Positions 27,036 through 35,828 of a DNA stretch of 64,000 nt are shown piece by piece. The position numbers and the translations under genes were made by a program. This DNA is from Pedobacter sp. Leaf41 (GTDB lineage Bacteria; Bacteroidota; Bacteroidia; Sphingobacteriales; Sphingobacteriaceae). The notes under the pieces are model-generated. The model worked only from the letters and a program-made list of their open reading frames with translations, ran no database searches and was not told the DNA's origin. Each line of letters starts with the position of its first letter. The stretch's first letter is position 1. The stretch covers positions 124,001 through 188,000 of the forward strand of contig NZ_LMLE01000007.1 in NCBI RefSeq assembly GCF_001422545.1, read 5' to 3'.

Positions 27036-29153
27036 ATGAACGAAACCGATACTAATCAATCTACTCCCGACAACCGCCTTATTATCGATTTTATCAAGTT
27101 TACAAATCAACCTATTTTTCTCACTGGAAAAGCAGGAACCGGAAAAACTACGCTACTAAAAAAAATTAAAGAAACTACACAGAAAAATTTCGCTGTAATA
27201 GCGCCAACTGCTGTTGCGGCAATAAATGCTGGTGGAGTTACCATTCATTCGTTCTTTCAAATGCCATTTGGACCAATTATTCCCGTGGCCAATGACCAGC
27301 AATTTAAAGAAGTAAAATATAATGAAGAAAAGATAAAGCTCTTGAAATGCCTGGAACTTTTAGTTATTGATGAGATTAGTATGGTTCGGGCCGACATGCT
27401 CGATTTTATTGATCAATCTTTAAAAAAAGTAAAAGGTTCTAGCATGCCATTTGGCGGTGTACAAGTTTTAATGATTGGTGATTTATATCAACTATCGCCG
27501 ATTGCACATGATGCATGGCATATTTTGAAAGAATATTACCTAAGTCCTTACTTTTTTGATAGCCATATTCTCAAATCAATTTCATTAACCACCTTTGAGT
27601 TAAAAAAAGTTTATCGCCAGTCTGATCCGTTATTCATTGATATCTTGAATAGAATTAGAGAGAATGATTTAACGCCAGAACTTTTAGATAAACTCAATTC
27701 ACATTACGATCCAAGTTTAGAAGATAATTGGAAAGATGAGTACATCACCTTAACCACTCACAATAATTTAGTTACCCAAATTAACAAAGATTGTCTGGAA
27801 AAATTAGATGGTGAGCTACACACCTTTAGTGCAAAAATAGCCGGCGATTTCCCTAAAGATGCTTATCCTGTTGATGAACTATTGCAGCTTAAAGTAGGTG
27901 CTCAGGTGATGTTTATCAAAAACGATTCGTCTGGCAAAAAGCAGTATTACAATGGGAAGGCGGCAAAAATTGTGTCTATCTCCAATGATACCATTAAAGT
28001 GCAATTTTTAGATGATTCGGCTCATTTTGAAGTGGAGCGAGAGGAATGGAAGAATTTGAAATACAACCTGGATCAGGAAGAAAATAAAATTGAAGAAGTA
28101 AACACGGGCTCATTTTCTCAATATCCATTTAAACTGGCTTGGGCAATTACCATTCATAAAAGCCAGGGCTTAACGTTCGAAAAGGCGATTGTTGATATTA
28201 GCGCATCCTTTACCCATGGGCAGGCTTATGTGGCGTTAAGCAGGTGCAAAAGTTTGGCAGGCCTGATTTTGAAAACCCCGGTGAAGATGGAGAATATTAT
28301 TACCGATAAAAGAATTATCGGTTTTACATCAAAGGCAGTGATCCAGGTTCCAACTGATCAAAATTTAGCGCTCTATGTTAAAAAATACACCTGGGATTTG
28401 ATTGAAGACCTGTTCGACTTTAGTTCTTTAAGCGAAAGCTGGGACAACATAAAAGGTGTTAGTTTTAATGCTTTCGATGAGAATGCGGCCTTTAAAAACA
28501 TGTTAAATAATACTTCCGAAATTTTGTGTGCTCAACTGATCAGAGTGGGCACAAAATTTAGAAGTCAGGAAATTGCCAAAATTTCGAAGGAAACCGAGGT
28601 TGCTGAAGAGAAACTATTTCTAGATCGATTAAGTAAAGCTTCAACCTATTTTACACCAAAAATAAATCAGGTAATTGCAGAGATATCCAAGTTTACATCT
28701 CTAAAATTATTGGCTGATGAAAAGTCGGAAAGAACGGTGATTACGCTGATATCAATTTTAAATACCTTAAATGTGAAACTGGCCTTATTTAGTTTCCCTT
28801 GGGCAAAATTTTCGATTGCAGATTACACCAAAACTTTTTTAGATGCCAGTAATAAATACGAGATTACACCCAGGAAAACATTTGTAGCTAAAGTTGATAT
28901 TCCTAAAGAAATCACCAATCAAAAACTTTATCAGCGTTTACTTAATTGGCGCAATGATTTAAGTAAGAAAAGAAACGTTCCTGAACACACTATCCTTTCT
29001 GATGTAGCTTTGGTGAACATTGCATCAAAACCACCGAAAACTAACGATCAGCTCGCAGCCATCAGAGGAGTAGGAATTGGTAACGCCCTTGATTTGGGAG
29101 AAGAGATTATGAAGATTGTGAACAGCTTTATGGGCGCCAGCACATTATTTTAA
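27036..29153 (+). CDS. Pif1/RecD-like SF1 helicase with C-terminal HRDC domain
   Basis: This 705-residue protein has Walker A GKAGTGKTTLLKK (about 31-43), Walker B LLVIDEISMVRADML (about 110-124), and later helicase motifs including WAITIHKSQGLTFEKA (about 370-385) and AYVALSRCKSL (about 400-410). These are the Pif1/RecD-type signatures. A helix-turn-helix-like region and an HRDC domain (KLYQRLLNWRNDLSKKRNVP ... IRGVGIGNALDLG) follow at the C-terminus. It probably unwinds DNA during replication or repair. It stands alone on its strand. Confidence 0.92.
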   Translation: MNETDTNQSTPDNRLIIDFIKFTNQPIFLTGKAGTGKTTLLKKIKETTQKNFAVIAPTAVAAINAGGVTIHSFFQMPFGPIIPVANDQQFKEVKYNEEKIKLLKCLELLVIDEISMVRADMLDFIDQSLKKVKGSSMPFGGVQVLMIGDLYQLSPIAHDAWHILKEYYLSPYFFDSHILKSISLTTFELKKVYRQSDPLFIDILNRIRENDLTPELLDKLNSHYDPSLEDNWKDEYITLTTHNNLVTQINKDCLEKLDGELHTFSAKIAGDFPKDAYPVDELLQLKVGAQVMFIKNDSSGKKQYYNGKAAKIVSISNDTIKVQFLDDSAHFEVEREEWKNLKYNLDQEENKIEEVNTGSFSQYPFKLAWAITIHKSQGLTFEKAIVDISASFTHGQAYVALSRCKSLAGLILKTPVKMENIITDKRIIGFTSKAVIQVPTDQNLALYVKKYTWDLIEDLFDFSSLSESWDNIKGVSFNAFDENAAFKNMLNNTSEILCAQLIRVGTKFRSQEIAKISKETEVAEEKLFLDRLSKASTYFTPKINQVIAEISKFTSLKLLADEKSERTVITLISILNTLNVKLALFSFPWAKFSIADYTKTFLDASNKYEITPRKTFVAKVDIPKEITNQKLYQRLLNWRNDLSKKRNVPEHTILSDVALVNIASKPPKTNDQLAAIRGVGIGNALDLGEEIMKIVNSFMGASTLF

Positions 29154-29162
29154 CCTTTGCAA

Positions 29163-29663
29163 CTACTTGAAAAATAGAAAATAGCAAACTGTTAACACAA
29201 TCCCTATAAACATAAAGCCCACACGAGCAAGCCATTTATTTAAGATACTTTGGCCTTGTTGAGTGATATTTTTCTCGAGGTTTTTGAGTAAAACTTCTTG
29301 CTTTTCCACCTTCTCTTTGAGGTCTAAATTTTCAGTTTTAAGATCGAAAATGCTTTTTCCAGTATCTTCTTCCAATTTGTTTAAAGCGTAGCGCCGTTTA
29401 AAACCACCCTCACTAATAAACATATCTACACCTGCTTGTTTACCCACCATTGCCGGTAATGGAACGCCATCTACCTGTCCCACTAAAATAACGAGATTCA
29501 TTTGAACTAAAACATCCAGATAATCAGAAGCCAGCGTACCATTTCCTCTAAATATTTTAAGTACCCTATCGGATTTGATGTAAACTTCCTCCTCAAATTC
29601 GTTAAGGATATTGTCCAAAAGCTCACATTTAGCTGGAGTTAAACTTATGGAGAGATTTTTCAT
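29163..29663 (-). CDS. Tail-anchored coiled-coil protein, function unknown
   Basis: This 166-residue protein has an N-terminal globular part (about 1-100), a coiled coil (about 105-140; ENLDLKEKVEKQEVLLKNLE) and a single C-terminal transmembrane helix (VGFMFIGIVLTVCYFLFFK). The topology suggests a cytoplasmic domain anchored in the inner membrane. It converges with the helicase gene. I do not recognise a family. Confidence 0.65.
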   Translation of the reverse strand: MKNLSISLTPAKCELLDNILNEFEEEVYIKSDRVLKIFRGNGTLASDYLDVLVQMNLVILVGQVDGVPLPAMVGKQAGVDMFISEGGFKRRYALNKLEEDTGKSIFDLKTENLDLKEKVEKQEVLLKNLEKNITQQGQSILNKWLARVGFMFIGIVLTVCYFLFFK

Positions 29664-29842
29664 TTAGGTGAACGTGAATTATTCGGCAAGAAAGCAAAAA
29701 ATAATTTAAACAGAAAGTTTTATTGCAAAATAAGCCAGAATAGCACATTTGAAGAGGTAAAAATGATATTCCTCCATGTTGTTATCATCTTTCATCAAAA
29801 CTTATGCTAAAAAATCAATGTTGTTTATATAAAAATCATACT

Positions 29843-30163
29843 ATGAAAAATCCAGATCAAGAACCAATTAAAGACGATGAAATTCCAAACATAGCGCAAT
29901 TTCAAGTCGATCGCTCAAACGGCAATGCTGCAGAAGGCCATGCCCCAGAAGAAGAAAATGATGATGAAAGTTACACCGAAGATGAGATTCCTTTTGCTGA
30001 CGGAGAAGGAACTCAGCTTGATGAAGCTATCGATGAGCAAGAAGGAGATGAGGCGTTAGAAGATGATGAGCTTGAAGATGACGAATTACAAGGTGACGAA
30101 CTAGAAGATTATGAGTTAGAAGAAGATGAGTTGCCAGAGGATGACGAACCAAGTCAGATTTAA
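29843..30163 (+). CDS. Highly acidic low-complexity protein
   Basis: I take the ATG at 29843, which gives 106 residues; an in-frame ATG 13 codons earlier is less likely. The C-terminal 45 residues are an imperfect repeat of the unit DDELE or GDELE (EDDELEDDELQGDELEDYELEED). It has no signal peptide. The protein should be strongly negatively charged and largely disordered. Similar acidic proteins are common and unassigned in Pedobacter-like genomes. A MITE-like element follows 7 bases after the stop. Confidence 0.6.
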   Translation: MKNPDQEPIKDDEIPNIAQFQVDRSNGNAAEGHAPEEENDDESYTEDEIPFADGEGTQLDEAIDEQEGDEALEDDELEDDELQGDELEDYELEEDELPEDDEPSQI

Positions 30164-30170
30164 TTAAATT

Positions 30171-30299
30171 GAAGCTGTCTCAAAATCAAGTTAATCAATG
30201 AAAAAGAAAAAAAATCTTGAATATCGCTGTTCCCAGGCATCAAGATTTCTTGAATAGTTATCTTGGAAAATATTAAATTAGCAATTTTGAGACGGCTTC
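30171..30299. mobile_element. MITE-like element with 16-bp terminal inverted repeats
   Basis: GAAGCTGTCTCAAAAT (30171-30186) and ATTTTGAGACGGCTTC (30284-30299) are inverted repeats with one mismatch. A second nested pair, AAATCTTGA (30212-30220) and TCAAGATTT (30240-30248), is perfect. There is no coding capacity. The ends resemble the GAGGCTGTCTCAAAA-type termini seen on some insertion sequences. No clear target duplication is visible. Confidence 0.5.
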
Positions 30300-30396
30300 T
30301 ACAAACACTATCTAAGCGTTTAGTTTAACTATCAAACGATTAGAAATAATTAACCTCTCCAATAAGCCCAAGATATTTATTTTTTTGAAAAATCAA

Positions 30397-30426
30397 TTGC
30401 TATTCTAAAAAATAAATGCAACTTTG
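30397..30426 (+). promoter_or_regulatory. Probable promoter of the zinc operon (TTG-N19-CAACTTTG)
   Basis: TTG at 30397-30399 and CAACTTTG at 30419-30426 fit the -33/-7 pattern with one mismatch (CA for TA). The ATG at 30435 follows 8 bases later, so the leader is very short or absent. Confidence 0.45.
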
Positions 30427-30434
30427 TGGCGTAA

Positions 30435-30779
30435 ATGAATAACAGGAAACTAAAAAAAAGAATTGATTTAGTGAAGGCGGTGAGCGCACTTCTCATTTTC
30501 ACTTTCTCGTTTATTTCTGTAGTTCAAACCATCCACAACCACAACACTGATGATGTTGAGCAGGTGGGTAATCAAAAAGACAATATTTCTTTTACCGAAA
30601 AATGTTCGGTGTGCGATTATTTGGCACATAAACACGGAAAAGAGATCTTGTTGCCTCTACCCTTTTCTATTTCATATCCTTTACCACAAGCAAACCTGCT
30701 TAATACAGGCACATTTTTAGCCAACTACAAATTTATACTTCAAGGCTTTACCAATAAAGGCCCGCCTATTTCTGCCTAG
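30435..30779 (+). CDS. Small membrane protein with Cys/His cluster, first gene of the zinc operon
   Basis: This 114-residue protein has an N-terminal hydrophobic segment (AVSALLIFTFSFISVVQTI) that acts as a signal anchor. It is followed by IHNHNTDD and KCSVCDYLAHKHGK, a Cys-x2-Cys and His-rich stretch that could bind a metal in the periplasm. Similar short proteins with a CxxC/His signature precede metal-related TonB receptors in Bacteroidota (DUF2946-like layout). It is upstream of a ZnuD-like receptor, with a 114-base gap. Confidence 0.65.
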   Translation: MNNRKLKKRIDLVKAVSALLIFTFSFISVVQTIHNHNTDDVEQVGNQKDNISFTEKCSVCDYLAHKHGKEILLPLPFSISYPLPQANLLNTGTFLANYKFILQGFTNKGPPISA

Positions 30780-30893
30780 AATGCTATAATCGGTATTCTA
30801 ACCTTCAATATTTTTCTCAATTTTTTTAACATGATTAGTACGCCAATGCTTTGCATATGCTAATCCTTTAACTATTGGCTTAGGCCATCGGCA

Positions 30894-33287
30894 ATGCGTA
30901 AATTTTTAATTTTAATATTTTCCTTAGTTGGAACTTTGCAGGTGTATGCCCAACAATTTCAACTCAGTGGAACCGTTTCTTACGAGCTAAAACCGATCTC
31001 AAACGCTACGGTCCAGCTAGTTAAGTCGCCAATTTCAACCCGTACAGATGATCGGGGTAACTTCACATTTCCAGCTTTGAAAAAAGGAGTTTATCAACTG
31101 ATTGTTAGTGCAGTAGGTTTTTCTAAAACAATAATCACAATTGAAGGAAGCGATCAGGCTGTTATCAAAAATGTGGTTCTTCAAAAAGAGGTCAAGCAGC
31201 TAGCTGACATCATCATAAAAGATAAACATGTAGAAAATCGCCGTAAAGAAGAATCGTTGAATATAGAAGTCGTTAACCAGGATTTCATCCAGCGCAATTT
31301 GGGTGGAAGCCTAATGAAAAGCCTGGAGCGCTTGCCAGGAATTAAGACCATCGGCATCGGCTCAGGACAATCAAAACCGCTAATTAGAGGCTTGGGCTTT
31401 AATAGAGTTGTTGTTATTGAGAAGGGTATTAAACATGAAGGGCAACAATGGGGAGCCGATCATGGATTGGAAATTGACCAATTTGCCACTGGAGAAATTG
31501 AATTAATTAAAGGTTCTGCCTCATTTATTTACGGCTCTGATGCCATTGGAGGCGTAATTGACATATTACCGGTTGCCATTCCATCGTCAAATAGCCTTGG
31601 GGGGTCGGTAGATTTAATTGGAAAAAGTAATAACAATCTATACGGAACATCGACAAGTTTTTATGGCAGAAACAAAAAATGGTTTTTCGATTCACGATTT
31701 ACTTACCAAAATTACGCTGACTACCGGGTACCTGCAACCAAGGTTTATGTGTATGACTACGAAGTAAATTTAAATAACAATCGCTTAAGAAATACCGCAG
31801 GAAGAGAAACTGGAATTCATTTCATCGCTGGTTTTGTTGTAGATAAGTTTAAATCGATATTTTATCTAAGTAATACCTATACCAGAAGTGGTTTTTTTGC
31901 CAATGCTCACGGACTGGAGCCGAGACGTGTTAATGAGCAGCTCCACGATAATTCAGATCGGGATATTTTACATCCGTATCAATCGGTTAACCATTTTAAA
32001 ATCATTAACAGATCGAGCTTTCAATTAGTAAACCACAACATTGAAGCTGAATTAGGTTATCAAAAAAACTTCAGGCAGGAATTTAGTCAGTATGTAAATC
32101 ATGGCTTTATGCCACCTGTTTATCCTTCATCACTATTCATTCAAAGCGATTTAGAACGGGAGTTCGATAAATCAGTTTACTCGGCAAATTTAAAAGATAG
32201 AGTTAAAATTGATGCTCACGAATTAACCGTGGGAATAAATGCAGAATCGCAGCATAACAACATCAACGGGTGGAGCTTTCTGGTTCCGGCATTTAACCAA
32301 AGTACAATTGGCGCTTTTGCTTACGATAAACTCAAAATCAACGAAAAACTGTTGCTGCATGGTGCGATAAGATACGATAAAGCGCAAATTAACATGCTTG
32401 AATACAAGGACTGGTTTCCATCTCAAGTAAATATAAACGGCAATTTCGAACAGCAGAATCTGCAACGGGCTACCAATTTAAATCGAACCTTTAACAGCTT
32501 GGTATGGTCTGCTGGCTTAAATTACAATCTATCAAATTTCAGTTTGAAGGCTAATGTTGGCAAAAGTTTCAGAATGCCAATTGCAAAAGAACTTGGTGCA
32601 AATGGCGTAAACTATCATTACTTCAGCTACGAAAAAGGGAACCCGAATCTTTCGGCCGAAAAATCATATCAAGTAGATCTAACCCTCGGCTGGAGTGATG
32701 CAAAATGGTCGGTTCAACTTAGTCCCTTTTACAATTATTTTCCAAATTATATTTACCTGAATCCGACTTCTGGCCATGATTATTCTTATGGTGCGGGCAA
32801 TCAGATATTCGAGTATGAAGAGAGTCGCGTACAGCGCTTTGGTGGAGAGATTGAATTTAAATATGAGATTTTTAAAAATCTAAGCACTCAATTTTTAGGA
32901 GAAATACTGCATGCGAAACAATTATCTGGAGATAAAAAGGGATTTACGCTGCCATTTTCTCCACCTGCTTCTGCCCTGTTTAACCTCACCTACTCTCCTA
33001 AATTCGATACCAAGTTGAGCAATACCTATTTCTCGGTGGATTACCGCATTACCTGTAAACAAGAAAATATTGTTCCTCCAGAGAAAAAAACAACTGGCTA
33101 CCAACTGGTGAATATTCAGGTTGGAACTAAAATATCACTTTTCGAAAATCCAATTCAAGTCAGTATTCAGGCACGGAATTTATTCGACACAAAATATCTC
33201 AACCATACTAGTTTCTATCGCCTTATCGAGCTTCCTGAAGCAGGTCGAAACCTCATTCTCTCGGTAAAAATCCCCTTTTCAAAATAA
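30894..33287 (+). CDS. TonB-dependent receptor, ZnuD-like
   Basis: This 797-residue outer-membrane receptor has a signal peptide (about 1-20), a carboxypeptidase-like domain (LSGTVSYELKPISNATVQLV, about 24-43), and a plug with IKTIGIGSGQSKPLIRGLG (about 150-168) and GEIELIKGSASFIYGSDAIGGVIDI-type TonB plug motif. The barrel ends in LILSVKIPFSK. The HEGQQWGADHGLEID segment in the plug resembles ZnuD-type zinc receptors. The gene is followed by His-rich DUF4625 lipoproteins and an AztD-like protein, which supports zinc as ligand. The metal itself is inference. Confidence 0.9.
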   Translation: MRKFLILIFSLVGTLQVYAQQFQLSGTVSYELKPISNATVQLVKSPISTRTDDRGNFTFPALKKGVYQLIVSAVGFSKTIITIEGSDQAVIKNVVLQKEVKQLADIIIKDKHVENRRKEESLNIEVVNQDFIQRNLGGSLMKSLERLPGIKTIGIGSGQSKPLIRGLGFNRVVVIEKGIKHEGQQWGADHGLEIDQFATGEIELIKGSASFIYGSDAIGGVIDILPVAIPSSNSLGGSVDLIGKSNNNLYGTSTSFYGRNKKWFFDSRFTYQNYADYRVPATKVYVYDYEVNLNNNRLRNTAGRETGIHFIAGFVVDKFKSIFYLSNTYTRSGFFANAHGLEPRRVNEQLHDNSDRDILHPYQSVNHFKIINRSSFQLVNHNIEAELGYQKNFRQEFSQYVNHGFMPPVYPSSLFIQSDLEREFDKSVYSANLKDRVKIDAHELTVGINAESQHNNINGWSFLVPAFNQSTIGAFAYDKLKINEKLLLHGAIRYDKAQINMLEYKDWFPSQVNINGNFEQQNLQRATNLNRTFNSLVWSAGLNYNLSNFSLKANVGKSFRMPIAKELGANGVNYHYFSYEKGNPNLSAEKSYQVDLTLGWSDAKWSVQLSPFYNYFPNYIYLNPTSGHDYSYGAGNQIFEYEESRVQRFGGEIEFKYEIFKNLSTQFLGEILHAKQLSGDKKGFTLPFSPPASALFNLTYSPKFDTKLSNTYFSVDYRITCKQENIVPPEKKTTGYQLVNIQVGTKISLFENPIQVSIQARNLFDTKYLNHTSFYRLIELPEAGRNLILSVKIPFSK

Positions 33288-33320
33288 AATAATCAGTTAT
33301 AACCCTTAAAACACCCCATT

Positions 33321-34031
33321 ATGAACAAATTTACAAAGCCATTTTTAGGTCTGTTGATGATTGCAGCAACTTTTACTGCCTGTAAAAAAGAAGAAGTAAT
33401 TTCAGATGCGCCATCCATCACAAATCTAGAAATTGGCACCAATAACAACAAAACCGCTTACCCAGGAACGGACATCCACCTGGAGGCCGATCTTTTTTCG
33501 GCTAGAAATTTAGCCGGCGTTCAGTTAACCATCAAGCCCAAATCTGGCTCGGGCTGGAACTTTAGTCAAAACTATACGGAGGGCTTTGCTAACATTAAAA
33601 ATGCAAGTTTTCATAAACACATTGATGTACCAACTACTGCTGCTTTGGGTAGCTACCTGGTAACCGTTACCGTCACCGACGTATTAGGTAAATCGACAGC
33701 AGTTGTGAGTGATTTGGAAATCAAATACGACCCAACACTGCCCAATGCGACAGGTTTTGAAGTGGGATTAAATACTGCTGGCAATGATTTGCATGTAGAA
33801 GTATCAATTTCTGCCATTAATAAAATTGCCAAAATTGAAGTAGAAGTGCATGGATCGGCCTGGGAGAAGGACTTTTCGTTCACCGATGTTTCGATGGTTG
33901 GTTTAACCAACTACAATTTCCATAAACACCTTGATGTTACCGCAGCACCAAAAGGCCATTACCATGTACACCTCAAAATAGTCGATCAGCTGGGGAAAGA
34001 AAATGAATTTGAAGAACATTTTAATAAATAA
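33321..34031 (+). CDS. DUF4625 lipoprotein, His-rich (zinc operon)
   Basis: This 236-residue lipoprotein (LMIAATFTAC, Cys about 21) is followed by KKEE, which resembles the acidic signal for export to the cell surface in Bacteroidota. The two DUF4625 Ig-like modules carry repeated His motifs: SFHKHIDVP, NFHKHLDVT and HYHVHLKIVD. These clusters on a beta-sandwich suggest metal capture at the cell surface. It starts 33 bases after the receptor gene and ends 6 bases before the next gene. Confidence 0.85.
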   Translation: MNKFTKPFLGLLMIAATFTACKKEEVISDAPSITNLEIGTNNNKTAYPGTDIHLEADLFSARNLAGVQLTIKPKSGSGWNFSQNYTEGFANIKNASFHKHIDVPTTAALGSYLVTVTVTDVLGKSTAVVSDLEIKYDPTLPNATGFEVGLNTAGNDLHVEVSISAINKIAKIEVEVHGSAWEKDFSFTDVSMVGLTNYNFHKHLDVTAAPKGHYHVHLKIVDQLGKENEFEEHFNK

Positions 34032-34037
34032 AACCTG

Positions 34038-34532
34038 ATGAAAATGAAAAATAAATTTAATCCAAAAAAAACGGGCTATCTAATTTTAGGCCTCGCAATG
34101 GTTTTCCTCCTGAGCAATTGCAAAAAAGAAACCGAAGAAATTGATACCAGCTATCCCGAAATTTTTGCGAGTGCAAGCGCTTTTCCACAACAGTGTAGCA
34201 TCATTAAACGTGGCGAATCTTTCACTTTTAAGGCTCAGGTAAGTGATAACGTAGAACTAGGTTCCATGAGCATTGATATACACCATAACTTCGACCATCA
34301 TTCGCACAGTACTGAAGTAAACAGCTGCAATATGGAAGCGATTAAAAATCCCGTAAAACCCTATCTACTCATCAGAGAAATCAATATTCCGGCAGGGCAA
34401 AAAAATTATGAAACCACAGCAACCATCAATGTACCGGCAGATATAGATCCAGGTGATTACCATTTTTTGATCAGAATCACCGATAAAGCCGGATGGCAAA
34501 CAATTAAAGGAATCAGCATAAAAATTAATTAA
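34038..34532 (+). CDS. DUF4625 lipoprotein, single module (zinc operon)
   Basis: This 164-residue lipoprotein (VFLLSNC, Cys about 28, then KKETEE) has one DUF4625 domain. The segment SIDIHHNFDHHSHSTEV is very His-rich. It looks like a shorter relative of the preceding protein. The 6-base gap and shared strand place it in the same transcript. A surface metal-binding role is inferred from the His clusters and the neighbouring receptor. Confidence 0.85.
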   Translation: MKMKNKFNPKKTGYLILGLAMVFLLSNCKKETEEIDTSYPEIFASASAFPQQCSIIKRGESFTFKAQVSDNVELGSMSIDIHHNFDHHSHSTEVNSCNMEAIKNPVKPYLLIREINIPAGQKNYETTATINVPADIDPGDYHFLIRITDKAGWQTIKGISIKIN

Positions 34533-34551
34533 TCAATTAAAATCAAACCCA

Positions 34552-35787
34552 ATGTTATCCAAAAACAATTTCAAGAAAGTAGCCCTGCTTTTTGCCGTTG
34601 CTGCAGCATTTACCGCTTGTAAAAAAGACAATCAACAACCTGAAGAAGAACCTACAAACGCTGCAAAGGAGTTTAAATATGTACGTTTACTTACATCAGA
34701 TGAAACTTCAAATAAGTTAACTTTAGTTGACCCATTTTCGTCAGCTATTTCATCTTTCGATGCGAAATATCCAATGGCAAATCTTTATGCTACTTCTTCT
34801 GGTAGGTATGCAGCAGTGCTTTATGGTACGCAAAATTTAGCAGAGGTTTTTGATAGCGGTCTGTTATCACATGTAGATCATATCGATGTATTGCACAATC
34901 CAAAATGGGCCAGTATTACTGCAAATGGCATAAAGCCTACCCACTTCAAATCAAAAGCTAATGAAAGTTTAATTTTTAATGATGGCGATGGAACTTTGAG
35001 CAGGGCTATGGAAAGTGATTTTAACACTGCAGGAGCAAGATTTTCCACTGTGATTGCCGGTTTATTGCCTCATCATGGTGCAATGGCACAATTTACAAAC
35101 GGAACCTATGCGGTGACTTCTACAACGACAGCTGGAGCCTCGCCCAACAGGGTTTTAATCATCGATAAAAGCGGCAAAGCCGTATTTCCTTCAACCTTCG
35201 CCATTGGGGCGATCCATGGTAACGCAACTGATGGCACTCATGCTGTTTTCGGTGGTTTTACCAATGCAACTGCAACTGTGGGTGGTGTTTTGGTGGTGAA
35301 ATCTAACGGTGAGCAACGGATGATTCCAAATCCCGATGGGTTTGGCGCATTTAGGTTGGGCAGCATCTATTATGCAGAATCTGCGAAGAAATTTATTGGT
35401 TATGTGGCTACCAAAGGGGCTTATTTAATTGATTTGGCTGGGGATAAGATCACCCCTATTTACAGTGGTTCTGATGCATTTCAATGCAAAGTTGATTATG
35501 CAGGAAAAAATTTGTTGGTGTTAACCTTGGATGGAAAACTTCGTGTTTATGATTTAGCGACTGGGGCATTGAAAAAAGAAGGTGTTGTAATTTCAGCAAC
35601 ATTAAGCACTGACACCTATAAGCCAGTTTTAGAAGCGACGGCAAAGTTCGCCTATATCGCTCTACCAGGATCTGGTGAAGTACATCAAATTGACCTCGAC
35701 ACTTTCAGCGTTTCCGCAAAGTATAAAGTATCTTCGAAACCAATTCGATTAACGATTTTCGGTTTTGAGAATAACGCTTCGCATTAA
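34552..35787 (+). CDS. AztD-like beta-propeller lipoprotein, probable zinc metallochaperone
   Basis: This 411-residue lipoprotein (AAAFTAC, then KKDNQQ) has a seven-bladed-propeller-like pattern. The short motifs line up with the zinc chaperone AztD: VDHIDVL (for DHxDIE), KPTHFKSKAN with FNDGDG, LLPHHGAMAQF (for PHHGxAxPF) and IHGNATDGTHAVFGG (for LHGEA). AztD hands zinc to an ABC-transporter binding protein in Paracoccus. Here the anchor and the receptor context suggest delivery towards the outer-membrane receptor. The Cys near LHGEA of AztD is not present. A strong terminator follows. Confidence 0.78.
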   Translation: MLSKNNFKKVALLFAVAAAFTACKKDNQQPEEEPTNAAKEFKYVRLLTSDETSNKLTLVDPFSSAISSFDAKYPMANLYATSSGRYAAVLYGTQNLAEVFDSGLLSHVDHIDVLHNPKWASITANGIKPTHFKSKANESLIFNDGDGTLSRAMESDFNTAGARFSTVIAGLLPHHGAMAQFTNGTYAVTSTTTAGASPNRVLIIDKSGKAVFPSTFAIGAIHGNATDGTHAVFGGFTNATATVGGVLVVKSNGEQRMIPNPDGFGAFRLGSIYYAESAKKFIGYVATKGAYLIDLAGDKITPIYSGSDAFQCKVDYAGKNLLVLTLDGKLRVYDLATGALKKEGVVISATLSTDTYKPVLEATAKFAYIALPGSGEVHQIDLDTFSVSAKYKVSSKPIRLTIFGFENNASH

Positions 35788-35793
35788 TTTTAC

Positions 35794-35823
35794 AGGAGGT
35801 AGCTAATTTCATCGCTACCTCCT
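35794..35823. terminator. Terminator of the zinc operon
   Basis: AGGAGGTAGC and GCTACCTCCT form a perfect 10-base stem with a 10-base loop, followed by T-rich sequence. It also serves the convergent DUF4142 gene. Confidence 0.8.
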
Positions 35824-35828
35824 TATTT

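Noticed and set aside
30831..30863. 10-codon frame with two Cys (MISTPMLCIC) in the leader of the ZnuD-like receptor gene
   Set aside because: It could be a regulatory leader peptide, but there is no attenuator-like hairpin and no way to support translation from sequence alone.
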